A stretch of DNA of 17,919 nt from JAVBOP01 sp031550405 (GTDB lineage: Bacteria; Bacteroidota; Ignavibacteria; Kapaibacteriales; UBA2268), in assembly GCA_031550405.1 (NCBI GenBank), contig JAVBOP010000103.1, positions 1 through 17,919 on the forward strand, read 5' to 3'. Position 1 is the stretch's first letter. The number at the start of each line of letters is the position of its first letter. The notes beneath the pieces are model-generated. The model did no database searches and was not told the DNA's origin. It saw only the letters and a list, made by a program, of their open reading frames with translations. A program made the position numbers and the translations under genes. Positions 1 through 7,894 of the stretch are shown one piece after another.

Positions 1-903
1 GCCATTGATGCTCGCAACAAGCTCGCCATAAGCTCCCTGATGCTTTTTGGCATCTGCCCGAACCGATAACTGACCGTTTGTTGCGGCGCTTGCAAGAGCT
101 TTCGTGTCATCTATAACATGCTTGATACTGGAGACCATGCCCGCTAAAGCCTGCATCAATACTGCGGTTTCGTCTTTAGACTTCGTGGCTAAATCGACAC
201 TGAGGTCGCCGCCCGCAACTTTGTTGGCGGCATCCACTGCCTTGCGCAAAGGACGGGTGATGCCGATGGTAAGACTGATGGAAAAAACAAGTATGATGGA
301 TACTATTACAGCAGCAATAATGTATAACTGTTTGGTTACGCTTTCATAAAGAACATCAGAATCAATAGAAGCCTGATTAACTTGATTATCAACATAATTA
401 CATGCTGAATGCAAAGTATTGGCAAGAGTATCAAGAGCTGTACCAAGCTCAAAAGTCCGGAACTTTCTTAAAGGTTCAAAATCCTTTGTAGTTTGAGCTG
501 TCCTAAAAAGCTCAACAAATGTTACCAGTTTTGCTTTCACATCATTATATTGTGATTCTATATCTGATATGATTTTTCGCTCCTCATCAGAACTGGGCGC
601 TTTAGAATTCATAGCCTTAAAGTTAGAATCGATTATCAATATTGATTCTTTGATTTGTCCCTGCCGCAAAGCAACTCTGTCGGGATATGCACTGTTTACA
701 TACATCATGGCAGTTGCGATAGATATGTTGCCTGCAGCCGCATCTACATTATTCATTGCCACAGACAAAGGATATTCATCATAAGCAATCTTATTTAACA
801 TACTGTTTACATCATTTGTAGCATTAATGCCCAAATACACGCAAACAACTAACCCGGCAATGGCTATAGCAAAGCCAATTCCCAATTTCAAACCTATTTT
901 CAT
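1..903 (-). CDS. Methyl-accepting chemotaxis protein, N-terminal part (gene continues past the window start)
   Basis: Transmembrane chemoreceptor; the C-terminal signalling domain lies outside the window. Seen: 301 codons open from ATG at 903 to the window edge. A first membrane helix (about residues 7-25) is followed by a mostly helical periplasmic region (about 30-190) of the size of a four-helix-bundle sensor, a second membrane helix (about 193-215, IIAAVIVSIILVFSISLTIG), and a HAMP domain starting at ITRPLRKAVDAANKVAGGDL. A second HAMP-like unit follows (about 264-301: LASAATNGQLSVRADA, then HQGAYGELVASING). An SD-like AAGAGG lies about 9 bases before the ATG. Family knowledge: such receptors feed CheA/CheW. 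The ligand cannot be told. A sensor kinase with the same N-terminus is possible, but the tandem HAMP with the HQG...ING ending is typical of chemoreceptors. Confidence 0.85.
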   Translation of the reverse strand, partial: MKIGLKLGIGFAIAIAGLVVCVYLGINATNDVNSMLNKIAYDEYPLSVAMNNVDAAAGNISIATAMMYVNSAYPDRVALRQGQIKESILIIDSNFKAMNSKAPSSDEERKIISDIESQYNDVKAKLVTFVELFRTAQTTKDFEPLRKFRTFELGTALDTLANTLHSACNYVDNQVNQASIDSDVLYESVTKQLYIIAAVIVSIILVFSISLTIGITRPLRKAVDAANKVAGGDLSVDLATKSKDETAVLMQALAGMVSSIKHVIDDTKALASAATNGQLSVRADAKKHQGAYGELVASING

Positions 904-1164
904 AAAGGTAACCTCTTTTTGGCGTTTATTTATAATTCAGTATTTAATATAGATCAAGTTAATGTGATTTTAATTATTAATTTTTTTTAATAATCAGTTC
1001 GATATTCAATTAAAGTAATGGTAATGTCGGCTATCTGTTTAAAAAACTTTATAAGTTAATCCATTTTGTTCAGAAAATATAGCATGGATATTTTGCACTT
1101 AAAGCGGCGTGAACATCAAAGAAAAATTAGCCTGAACAATAATACAAATGCACTAACTGCTGTA
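904..1164. other. Intergenic leader upstream of the chemoreceptor, AT-rich, with inverted repeats
   Basis: No gene or tRNA seen. AT-rich. Two inverted repeats are visible. One is ATAATACA (1139-1146) with TGTATTAT (1161-1168), which overlaps the stop codon of the upstream membrane protein gene and could form a 3' hairpin; no good T-run follows it. The other is TTGTTCAG (1066-1073) with CTGAACAA (1132-1139), 58 bases apart. I could not assign a convincing promoter for the chemoreceptor gene. Confidence 0.4.
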
Positions 1165-2469
1165 TTATGAGAAGATTAGCCGTGCTGCCTCTTTTAATAT
1201 GATGAATGGCTGCGAGAGCATTTGCAATGCCCTGTAAGCGATCATGGTGTTATATGCTCTCGGCACAACGAAGCCATAGCTTGATATTGCCACAAACAGG
1301 AGCAAAAATGCGAGTGTGGATTTAGATGGACGCAATATTTTGGAGAGCCAGTCATTGATATTTTGTACTGTTTTTATAAATTTTTTTGGAAATATGCTGC
1401 TTGACGTGCCTAAGGGTAAAAGCAGAAATATTATGAAAGCAGTGCTTGTCCAGTATAAGAATATGCGTCCTAAGTCTACGGAAAGAAAGGTGAATAATGG
1501 AATAAGCGCAAAAAATTGAAACACCAGTATTGCTGATAAAATGGTCTTATGCTCATTTGTAAAAATTGTGGCGGACTTTTTGAATACCATTAGGGCGTTG
1601 GTTACGACGTAATATACAACGGGAAGTACCGCTGCCCAGTATACGCATGAAATTATTTTATTGTCTATTGTCAGGTAATTTCTTCGCAAGTGCCATATAA
1701 ATGTGTAGTTACGAGGCCAGCCTATTGCTCCGACAGCATTCCAGTGCGGTACTTTTCCAGTTGCTTTGCCGGAAAGTATATGCCATGAATCCCAGATTTT
1801 TTGCGATAATACGGCATCGCCACTCGCAGATATTACTACTAAAAACACGGCGATACTTGGCAATAGACATGCCAATGCAATACCGATAGAAGCTGTAATA
1901 TTGCCTTTTTTAAAGTGGTTAAAGAGTAGCAGGAACAATATTGGCAACGCCCAAATTGCAAATACTTCATGTATGAAAATCATTAGCATTGCAAGTAGAT
2001 TAATGAAAATAATTTTACCAAAAATAGGAATAGCTTTTTGAGTGCTCCAAATCCAGAGTATTGTGATGAATGCAAGCAGCATTAAGGCGTCTTTTTTAAT
2101 CCAGCACGGAAACAAAATAAATACTCCCAAGAAAAAGCACGTGGGCAGTATATACAGCGTGTAACCTCTTTTAACAAATGACTTAACGAAAAATGTACAA
2201 ACTGCCGCAAACATGATTAATGAAAATATTTTAATTGTCCATTCCACATTTATGTGATAGTTTTTGGCTAGGAAAAATAATATTTCACCCAGCAAACCTC
2301 GCCGTACAAAGCCACCCTGATAATTAATTAGAAACTCAGATACGTTCCAGTCGACAGAGGCATAGCCATATTCTGCAAGCAGCTGTTTTACAAAGGCTTC
2401 CAGCAATGACAACAGGTACAGGACATATATGAAATTTAATAATTTTGTCGCATTAAGTTTTGATAGCAT
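1165..2469 (-). CDS. Uncharacterised polytopic inner-membrane protein with GGFVRRGLLGEI motif
   Basis: I do not recognise a named family. Seen: 434 residues with about ten hydrophobic segments spread through the whole length and no soluble domain. After the first helix comes a loop with D40-W41, then NYQGGFVRRGLLGEI (residues 49-63), then KKDA (125-128) at the start of a helix and IHE (166-168) within another. A conserved charged motif in the first loop followed by many helices resembles GT-C type glycosyltransferases or polysaccharide-assembly membrane proteins, but this is inference from shape only. From memory, the GGFVRRGLLGE motif recurs in uncharacterised polytopic proteins. No SD is seen before the ATG. 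It lies 116 bases behind the RND pump gene on the same strand, with an inverted repeat between them, so co-transcription is uncertain. Confidence 0.75.
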   Translation of the reverse strand: MLSKLNATKLLNFIYVLYLLSLLEAFVKQLLAEYGYASVDWNVSEFLINYQGGFVRRGLLGEILFFLAKNYHINVEWTIKIFSLIMFAAVCTFFVKSFVKRGYTLYILPTCFFLGVFILFPCWIKKDALMLLAFITILWIWSTQKAIPIFGKIIFINLLAMLMIFIHEVFAIWALPILFLLLFNHFKKGNITASIGIALACLLPSIAVFLVVISASGDAVLSQKIWDSWHILSGKATGKVPHWNAVGAIGWPRNYTFIWHLRRNYLTIDNKIISCVYWAAVLPVVYYVVTNALMVFKKSATIFTNEHKTILSAILVFQFFALIPLFTFLSVDLGRIFLYWTSTAFIIFLLLPLGTSSSIFPKKFIKTVQNINDWLSKILRPSKSTLAFLLLFVAISSYGFVVPRAYNTMIAYRALQMLSQPFIILKEAARLIFS

Positions 2470-2516
2470 AAGCTGCTGCAGTTGTTTGAATATGTGATAT
2501 AATATACAATATAATA

Positions 2517-2561
2517 TGGCGGAAATAGAGTATTATTAAAAAAATATTTCTTATTCCGCCA
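2517..2561. repeat. Inverted repeat between the RND pump gene and the membrane protein gene
   Basis: Perfect 8-base arms TGGCGGAA (2517-2524) and TTCCGCCA (2554-2561) flank a 29-base A/T-rich loop. It begins 25 bases past the pump stop codon on the minus strand. GC-rich arms in very AT-rich DNA suggest a transcript-end hairpin, but there is no T-run after the distal arm. The flank 2499-2516 is a TATAATAT-rich near-repeat that could include a promoter. Confidence 0.4.
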
Positions 2562-2585
2562 CTCACATCCTCTTCCGTGCATATT

Positions 2586-5500
2586 TCACTTGCTTGGTTT
2601 CTTGGTGAGCAAGGTGTATACTATTGGAATGATGTATATATTGAGTAGTGTTGAGGTCAGGAGACCTCCCAGTATTACTATTGCCATCGGGCTTTGGATT
2701 TCGTTGCCTGCCTTGTCGCCATTGAAAACTAATGGAATGAGGGCTAATGCAGCGGTTAATGCCGTCATTAATATGGGGCTTAGCCTGTCGACCGAGCCTT
2801 TGCGCACCGATTCGTTTATGTCAATACCCTTCCTTTGCAAGCCGCTGTAGTTGGATACCAAAAGTATACCGTTGCGGGTGGCAATGCCGAACAGCGTAAT
2901 AAAGCCGATAATAGAGGGTATGCTTATTATATTCGATGTGAAGAATATGGCAAAAACACCGCCTATCAATGCAAGCGGCAAATTTATCAATATAATAGCT
3001 GCCAGTGTGATATTGCGAAATTCCTGATATAGCAGTACAAATATAATGAAAATTGCTATTATGGAGGTGATTAATAATGTCTGCGCGGCATTGGCGGCGC
3101 TCTCAAACTGCCCACCATACTCTATGCGGTATCCTTCGGGAAGCGCTATGCCGGCTGCTATTTCTGCCTTTATGTCATCGACTACGCTTTGCAGGTCCCT
3201 GCCGGCAACATTGGCTGATACCACCATTTTTCGCTGAACATTTTCACGGGATATGGAATTAGGTCCGCCGGTGGATACTATCTCCGCCACCTCTTCAAGC
3301 GGTATTTTGCCGCCGGTGGAAGGTATATCGATAAGTGCCGCCCGCATACCGTCCATGCTTTCAGTATAATCCTTATTCAGCTTCAGTACAAGGTCGAAGC
3401 TGCGTTCCTGCTCATATATTTCGCCTATTGCCTCGCCCGAAAATGCCTGCTCGATAAATCTGTTGAACTGCTCAACGGTTATGCCATACCGTGAGAGCAT
3501 GTCCCTATTGGCGCGGATTTGCAGCTGCGGTGTCTCCGTTTGCTGCTCAACGCTGATATCAACCAAGCCGTCAATGCCAGCAATGGAGCTTTTAATCTTA
3601 TTGCCCAAAGTATAGAGCCTGTTCAAGTCATATCCGAATATCTTGATTGCTATATTGGCGCGAGTGCCGGAAAGCATGTGGTCTATCCGGTGCCCGAGCG
3701 GCTGCCCGACAGTGGTTACCACTCCCGGTATATCAGCCAGCCGATGCCTTACATCGTCCATAAACTCTTCCCGTTTCCTGTCTTTAAGTTCAAAATTCAC
3801 ATCTATTTCGGAGCTGTTGGTGGTTTGAGAGTGTTCGTCTAATTCGCCGCGCCCTGTTCTGCGCGCTGTGCTTGACACCTCTGGTATATCAAGCAGTTCC
3901 CGCTCTATAATCGTGCCTGTCTTCGTGGTTTCTTCAAGTGAAACGCCCGGCTTGCATATAGCGGATATAGTCAAAGAGCCTTCATTAAATTCGGGCAGGA
4001 AGCTGCGCCCCATAAACAGTGCCAGCGTAATGGATATGGCAAAAAGTGCTATTGCAGAGCAGAGTATAGGCTTTTTGTGCGATAGTGCCCATACAAGCGA
4101 GCTGGAATATATTGCCGTCAGCTTTTGCGTAAGCCAGCTGTCCTTTTCTTTTTTGTCAAGATACCTGTCGCTTGACAGCATTGTGCTGCACAGGAGCGGG
4201 GTTAGTGTCATTGCAACCACAAGGGACATGAACAGCGATACGATATATGCTATGCCGAGCGGTTGCAGCATGCGTCCTTCCATGCCGGAGAGGAAGAACA
4301 GCGGAGTAAATGCCACTATGATTATAAGCGTTGCGTTGAGTATCGAAGCCCGTATTTCTTTCGACGCCTCGAATACTGTTTTGATTGCCGGCTGCTTTTT
4401 CTCTGCGGCTTTATGGTGGTTCTGGCGCAGCCGCTTATATACATTCTCCACATCGATAATGGCATCATCGACAAGCGAGCCTATCGCAATGCACATGCCG
4501 CCCAAACTCATGGTGTTTATGTTAAGCCCAAGCAATTTAAGGACGATAATAGTGCCCAGAAGCGATAAGGGTATGGCAATAACCGATATGAGGGTGCTTC
4601 TAAAACTGCCCAAAAATACAAAGAGTATCACTATGACAAGCACCGCACCTTCTATCAATGCCCGCTGCACATTGTTTACCGACGTGCTTATAAAATCTGC
4701 CTGCCTGAATATTTTGCTGTCTAATCTGACATCTGCCGGCAGCGTCTTCTCAAGCTCGTCCAACTTGGCTGTGATAGTATTCGTTACCTTAATCGTATTG
4801 ATATTCGGCTGTTTGGCAACAGATAATATAACCGCAGGCTTGCCATTCTGCGAGGCATTGCCCATTTCGACCTCCTTGCCAACGCATACCTCCGCAACAT
4901 CGCCAACCGTTATAGGCTGCCCGCTGCGCAGCTTAATAACAGATTTGCCGAGCGCTTCCAAATCATAAGTGCGCGCCATGCCCCGAACGACATACTCATT
5001 GCCATACTCACGCAATATGCCGCCAGATGAATTTTTATTCATAATCCTGCACACAGCTTCCAGCTCGTCCATGCTAACATCATGATACAGCATAAGATCA
5101 GGATTGGCAAGCACCTGATATTGCTTATAATCGCCACCGATAACAGTAACCTGCGATACGCCGCCGGCAGAGAGTATTGCAGGCTTAACAACCCAGTCTG
5201 CAATGGTGCGCAAATCCATCATCGAGGTCGTATCTGCCTGCAATCCAATGTACATAATCTCGCCCATAATACTCGACTGCGGCGCAAGCATTGGGCTTAA
5301 TCCTTCGGGCATTGCCTCCACAACGCTGACTAATTTTTCGTTCACAATTTGCCGCGCATTGAATATGTCTGCTCCCCAGTCAAATTCCACCCACACGAAG
5401 GAATATCCCTGCATGGATGCCGAGCGGACGCGGCGCACGTCTGTTGCTCCATTGACGGCGGATTCGATTGGAAATGTTACAAGCCTTTCGACCTCTTCGG

Positions 5501-5672
5501 CAGCCATGCCGTATGCGTCCGTCATAACGACCACTGTTGGTGCGGTCAGGTCGGGAAATACATCAATATCCATGTTGTTGGCATTGTACAACCCAGCCAC
5601 CAGCAGCACTATAGCTGCCAGCAGTATAAAAAGCCTGTTCTTTAATGAAAATAAAATTATTTTGTTAAGCAT
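2586..5672 (-). CDS. Heavy-metal efflux RND transporter (CusA/CzcA family)
   Basis: Inner-membrane proton-driven pump of a tripartite metal efflux system. The 1028 residues match the family length. Seen: N-terminal helix, then NNMDIDVFPDLTAPTVVV, the usual RND entry. Porter loops lie at about 40-335 and 560-865, with membrane helices at about 340-500 and 865-1020. The TM4 motif is AIGSLVDDAIIDVEN (396-410). It keeps the proton-relay Asp (D402, equivalent to CusA D405) and adds D403 and D407; the first Asp of CzcA TM4 is Ala. By eye, the CusA methionine triad M573/M623/M672 corresponds here to E622, H665 and I731, so Cu(I)/Ag(I) is unlikely and a divalent cation is favoured by inference. SD AAGGAG lies 5 bases before the ATG, 12 bases behind the adaptor gene, so the two are co-transcribed. 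I give no symbol because the substrate is not certain. Confidence 0.95.
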   Translation of the reverse strand: MLNKIILFSLKNRLFILLAAIVLLVAGLYNANNMDIDVFPDLTAPTVVVMTDAYGMAAEEVERLVTFPIESAVNGATDVRRVRSASMQGYSFVWVEFDWGADIFNARQIVNEKLVSVVEAMPEGLSPMLAPQSSIMGEIMYIGLQADTTSMMDLRTIADWVVKPAILSAGGVSQVTVIGGDYKQYQVLANPDLMLYHDVSMDELEAVCRIMNKNSSGGILREYGNEYVVRGMARTYDLEALGKSVIKLRSGQPITVGDVAEVCVGKEVEMGNASQNGKPAVILSVAKQPNINTIKVTNTITAKLDELEKTLPADVRLDSKIFRQADFISTSVNNVQRALIEGAVLVIVILFVFLGSFRSTLISVIAIPLSLLGTIIVLKLLGLNINTMSLGGMCIAIGSLVDDAIIDVENVYKRLRQNHHKAAEKKQPAIKTVFEASKEIRASILNATLIIIVAFTPLFFLSGMEGRMLQPLGIAYIVSLFMSLVVAMTLTPLLCSTMLSSDRYLDKKEKDSWLTQKLTAIYSSSLVWALSHKKPILCSAIALFAISITLALFMGRSFLPEFNEGSLTISAICKPGVSLEETTKTGTIIERELLDIPEVSSTARRTGRGELDEHSQTTNSSEIDVNFELKDRKREEFMDDVRHRLADIPGVVTTVGQPLGHRIDHMLSGTRANIAIKIFGYDLNRLYTLGNKIKSSIAGIDGLVDISVEQQTETPQLQIRANRDMLSRYGITVEQFNRFIEQAFSGEAIGEIYEQERSFDLVLKLNKDYTESMDGMRAALIDIPSTGGKIPLEEVAEIVSTGGPNSISRENVQRKMVVSANVAGRDLQSVVDDIKAEIAAGIALPEGYRIEYGGQFESAANAAQTLLITSIIAIFIIFVLLYQEFRNITLAAIILINLPLALIGGVFAIFFTSNIISIPSIIGFITLFGIATRNGILLVSNYSGLQRKGIDINESVRKGSVDRLSPILMTALTAALALIPLVFNGDKAGNEIQSPMAIVILGGLLTSTLLNIYIIPIVYTLLTKKPSK

Positions 5673-5684
5673 ATCTACTCCTTA

Positions 5685-7196
5685 TCAATGTGCATGACCT
5701 GCGTGTGGATCAACGGCACCAGATGTTTCTATCAATTTAACGGCAATTGCGCCTTTCGTAACTACCCTGTCATGCTCTGCTATTCCGCTTAATATTTCGG
5801 TATATTTTCCGTCGGTTGTGCCTGTTTTCACCGTGCGCTTCTCAAACAGTTCCGGAGTAAGCTGGACGAACACGAAATAGTTGCCCATCTCCTCCATAAG
5901 TGCCGAATTTGGTACAGTTATAGCCGCTTTATCGGAGAGGATTTTAATGTATATATCCGCAAAAGCTCCCGAAATAAAATGCCCGCAATTGTCGATTTGG
6001 AAGGTGATAGGAATAAGATAGCTTGTCTCCTCAGCCGCCCTGCTATACGATACCAGCTTGCCGTTAAGCTCCTCCAGCGAATGGATTTCGGTATCATTCA
6101 ACATGCGTATGTTTGCAGTTTCGATATTGCTCAATGTATGAAAATACTTGGGCTGCACATTGGCAGTTATGAATAAATTCTTATTTTGGGACACAATAGC
6201 TATCGGCTGTCCTGCATCAACATACTGCCCGTTGTTCAGGTATAGTTGCTTGATAAATCCGCTCATTGGGCTTATGACGGTTTGCCCGCCAGCTGAGAAA
6301 TTTTTTTTCAAATTCTTATATACTGCCTCCGCATTCTTATATGCCGACTCTGATTCAAGCATCTCCTTCTCGGTAATAATTTTATCATGGGCAAGTGCTT
6401 TGGTACGGTCATAATTTACCTTTGCCTGCTCATAATTGACTTGGGCTTCCGAAAACCGCAGGTTCATGTTGTTATCTGCAAAGCCGCTGCTTGCAATTAT
6501 GAATAATTTTTCATTTTTGCTGACGGATTTGCCTATGGTTATGTCATTTGTGGCAAACCTGAGTATGCCGCCTGTTCGAGCGGTAATCACAGTCTCATTG
6601 CCTGAAGCTGCCTCCACTTTTGCGGTCGTTTTTATGACCTGCCCGAATGGTATGACCTTGGGATAATCGGTCGCAAAATCTAATTTCCACGACTGCTCTT
6701 TGAGCAGGGTAACGGCGAAATCATCTGCAATAGCCTCCTCTTCGGCAATATGTTCGGCAGTGTGCTTATCATCATATACCGTTATAGAATCAATGGCTAT
6801 CTCATCGCTGCCCGCTGCCGTTTTAATACTAAAAACAAGTTTGGCTGCGCCTTCCGCTTCGGGTGATAGCTCAAAACCATAGATTCCCGCACTTGCTGCC
6901 TCCGGCTGAATTTCCGCTACCAGCTTATCGTCAACGAAAAAGCTAACGGCGACCGTTCCGCTGTCCAGCGGCTTAAAATTATCAAGCTGCGTAATATGTG
7001 CCAGCACATGCGATTCAGTGCCCGCCGCCATTGGCTCCGCCTCGATATAGACCTCGAATTTTTGGCTGTATCCGGTTAATTGTAGCTTTGTGTCGTGAAC
7101 ATGCCCGCTGCCTTCTTCCGCATGTTCTTCCCTGCCATTGCAGCTAAATGCAGCGATAGCAAGGCATATCATATATATCAATATGTCTTTCTTCAT
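5685..7196 (-). CDS. Periplasmic adaptor lipoprotein of heavy-metal efflux RND system (CusB/CzcB family)
   Basis: Links the RND pump to an outer-membrane channel. I chose the ATG at 7196 (503 residues) because it gives a lipoprotein signal, MKKDILIYMICLAIAAFSC, with Cys19 as lipidation site; the upstream ATG at 7247 would add 17 residues ahead of the signal. Residues about 40-150 are an Ig-like N-terminal extension (FKPLDSGTVAVSFFVDD, IDSITVYDD) seen in Bacteroidota adaptors. It is followed by the barrel-sandwich half (TTAKVEAASGNETVITAR), a helical hairpin (FSEAQVNYEQAKVNYDRTKA), the second half (GGQTVISPMSGFIKQLYLNN) and the beta-barrel/membrane-proximal parts. Histidines cluster after the lipid Cys (HAEEGSGHVHD) and at the C-terminus (DPHAGHAH), which suggests metal capture. 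No SD; the leader is A/T-rich. It is followed after 12 bases by the pump gene. Confidence 0.93.
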   Translation of the reverse strand: MKKDILIYMICLAIAAFSCNGREEHAEEGSGHVHDTKLQLTGYSQKFEVYIEAEPMAAGTESHVLAHITQLDNFKPLDSGTVAVSFFVDDKLVAEIQPEAASAGIYGFELSPEAEGAAKLVFSIKTAAGSDEIAIDSITVYDDKHTAEHIAEEEAIADDFAVTLLKEQSWKLDFATDYPKVIPFGQVIKTTAKVEAASGNETVITARTGGILRFATNDITIGKSVSKNEKLFIIASSGFADNNMNLRFSEAQVNYEQAKVNYDRTKALAHDKIITEKEMLESESAYKNAEAVYKNLKKNFSAGGQTVISPMSGFIKQLYLNNGQYVDAGQPIAIVSQNKNLFITANVQPKYFHTLSNIETANIRMLNDTEIHSLEELNGKLVSYSRAAEETSYLIPITFQIDNCGHFISGAFADIYIKILSDKAAITVPNSALMEEMGNYFVFVQLTPELFEKRTVKTGTTDGKYTEILSGIAEHDRVVTKGAIAVKLIETSGAVDPHAGHAH

Positions 7197-7269
7197 GTTT
7201 ATGATTTTTTTTAATAATTGGAGAATGTTTAATGATTGTGAATACACACATAGGACTATAATCTTATAT

Positions 7270-7290
7270 AACTGTTTATATGGAACAGTT
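7270..7290. promoter_or_regulatory. Operator-like palindrome ahead of the efflux adaptor
   Basis: Perfect 7-base arms AACTGTT (7270-7276) and AACAGTT (7284-7290) with a 7-base spacer, 21 bases in all. It overlaps the spacer and -10 of the candidate minus-strand promoter at 7275-7302. Size and place fit a dimeric repressor or activator site. No regulator gene is in the window, so the binding protein is unknown. An mRNA hairpin is the alternative reading. Confidence 0.45.
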
Positions 7291-7302
7291 TATTCAAGAC
7301 AA
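7275..7302 (-). promoter_or_regulatory. Candidate promoter for the efflux adaptor-pump genes
   Basis: On the minus strand TTGTCT (7302-7297) and TATAAA (7280-7275) are 16 bases apart; counted in the Bacteroidota way, TTG-N19-TATAAACA. The second box is a poor match to TAnnTTTG. The start would lie about 70-75 bases before the adaptor ATG. It would let the pump genes be expressed apart from the His/Cys-rich gene. Confidence 0.35.
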
Positions 7303-7318
7303 TATTATGAAAAAATAT

Positions 7319-7702
7319 TCATAAACATGCTGCTGGAGGCGCTCGAAAGGGTATATTTGCGGCATAATGTGCCGGCAGATTTTTTATTAAATGCTTGCTT
7401 TTTATGTCTACTGCTGCTGCTATGTGCGGTATCAGCTCCGTAAAAATATTCTGATGGCAGACAGCGCTGCACGGGATGTTGGTTTTATTCACCCCAGCCG
7501 TATAATAGCGCGCATGCTGGCACGACGCATTATTTTGCGGCGAATTGCACTCCGAGTGGTTGTGTGCAAACTCGCTGCTGCTGTGCGCCATAACTTCCTG
7601 CTGCCACTCGTGCGAGTGATAGCTATGCACCACCGCCACATGCAGCATCATAATGCAATGCAGCAAAAGGCACATAAATGTCATCACTTTCTTAATCTTC
7701 AT
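7319..7702 (-). CDS. Small secreted His/Cys-rich protein of the metal-efflux operon
   Basis: Not assigned to a named family. Seen: 127 residues from ATG 7702; a GTG two codons upstream is less likely. A signal-like N-terminus (MKIKKVMTFMCLLLHCIMML) is followed by a His-rich stretch (HSYHSHEW, AHSSSEFAHNHSEC). In all there are about 13 His and 7 Cys, including CNSPQNNASCQH and CSAVCHQ. No enzyme motif is visible. It stands first in the minus-strand series, 122 bases ahead of the adaptor. Small His-rich secreted or membrane proteins often accompany metal-efflux genes in Bacteroidota; a periplasmic metal buffer, chaperone or sensor is the inference. The antisense frame in this stretch is also open, but it lacks a signal and context. 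Family and true start are uncertain. Confidence 0.7.
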   Translation of the reverse strand: MKIKKVMTFMCLLLHCIMMLHVAVVHSYHSHEWQQEVMAHSSSEFAHNHSECNSPQNNASCQHARYYTAGVNKTNIPCSAVCHQNIFTELIPHIAAAVDIKSKHLIKNLPAHYAANIPFRAPPAACL

Positions 7703-7707
7703 TCTCA

Positions 7708-7737
7708 CAAATATATGGATAAATTTTCTACCATCAA
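7708..7737 (-). promoter_or_regulatory. Bacteroidota-type promoter for the His/Cys-rich gene
   Basis: TTG (7737-7735), exactly 19 bases, then TATATTTG (7715-7708), a full match to TAnnTTTG. The box ends 5 bases before the ATG at 7702, so the transcript would be leaderless or nearly so. Confidence 0.5.
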
Positions 7738-7798
7738 TGAAATATTCCTTTTTTCAGCAACATTATAATTATCCAAGCCATTTTTACAGTTTGAAATG

Positions 7799-7830
7799 TT
7801 TTGTCATGTTGGTAAAAAGTGGTATATTGC
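7799..7830 (+). promoter_or_regulatory. Candidate promoter for rplK-rplA
   Basis: TTTTG (7799-7803), 19 bases, then TATATTGC (7823-7830), one step off TAnnTTTG. It predicts a leader of roughly 60 bases before the rplK ATG. It lies in the 192-base gap between divergent genes. Confidence 0.4.
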
Positions 7831-7894
7831 AAATTCCTATTTTTGAAATTAAGTAGGGAAGTAAATATTTTTATAAACAATTAGCAATACTAAA

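Noticed and set aside
3868..4968. Long open frame (366 codons) on the plus strand
   Set aside because: It is fully antisense to the RND pump gene, Ser/Ile-rich with no domain or signal, and the pump frame carries clear family motifs.
5203..5697. Open frame of 164 codons on the plus strand
   Set aside because: Antisense to the N-terminal part of the RND pump; composition is that of a shadow frame.
2586..7196. Naming the efflux genes cusBA
   Set aside because: The CusA methionine triad does not appear to be conserved, so a copper/silver label is not supported.
7391..7768. Plus-strand open frame opposite the His/Cys-rich protein
   Set aside because: It has no signal peptide or ribosome site; the minus frame has a signal, operon position and promoter.
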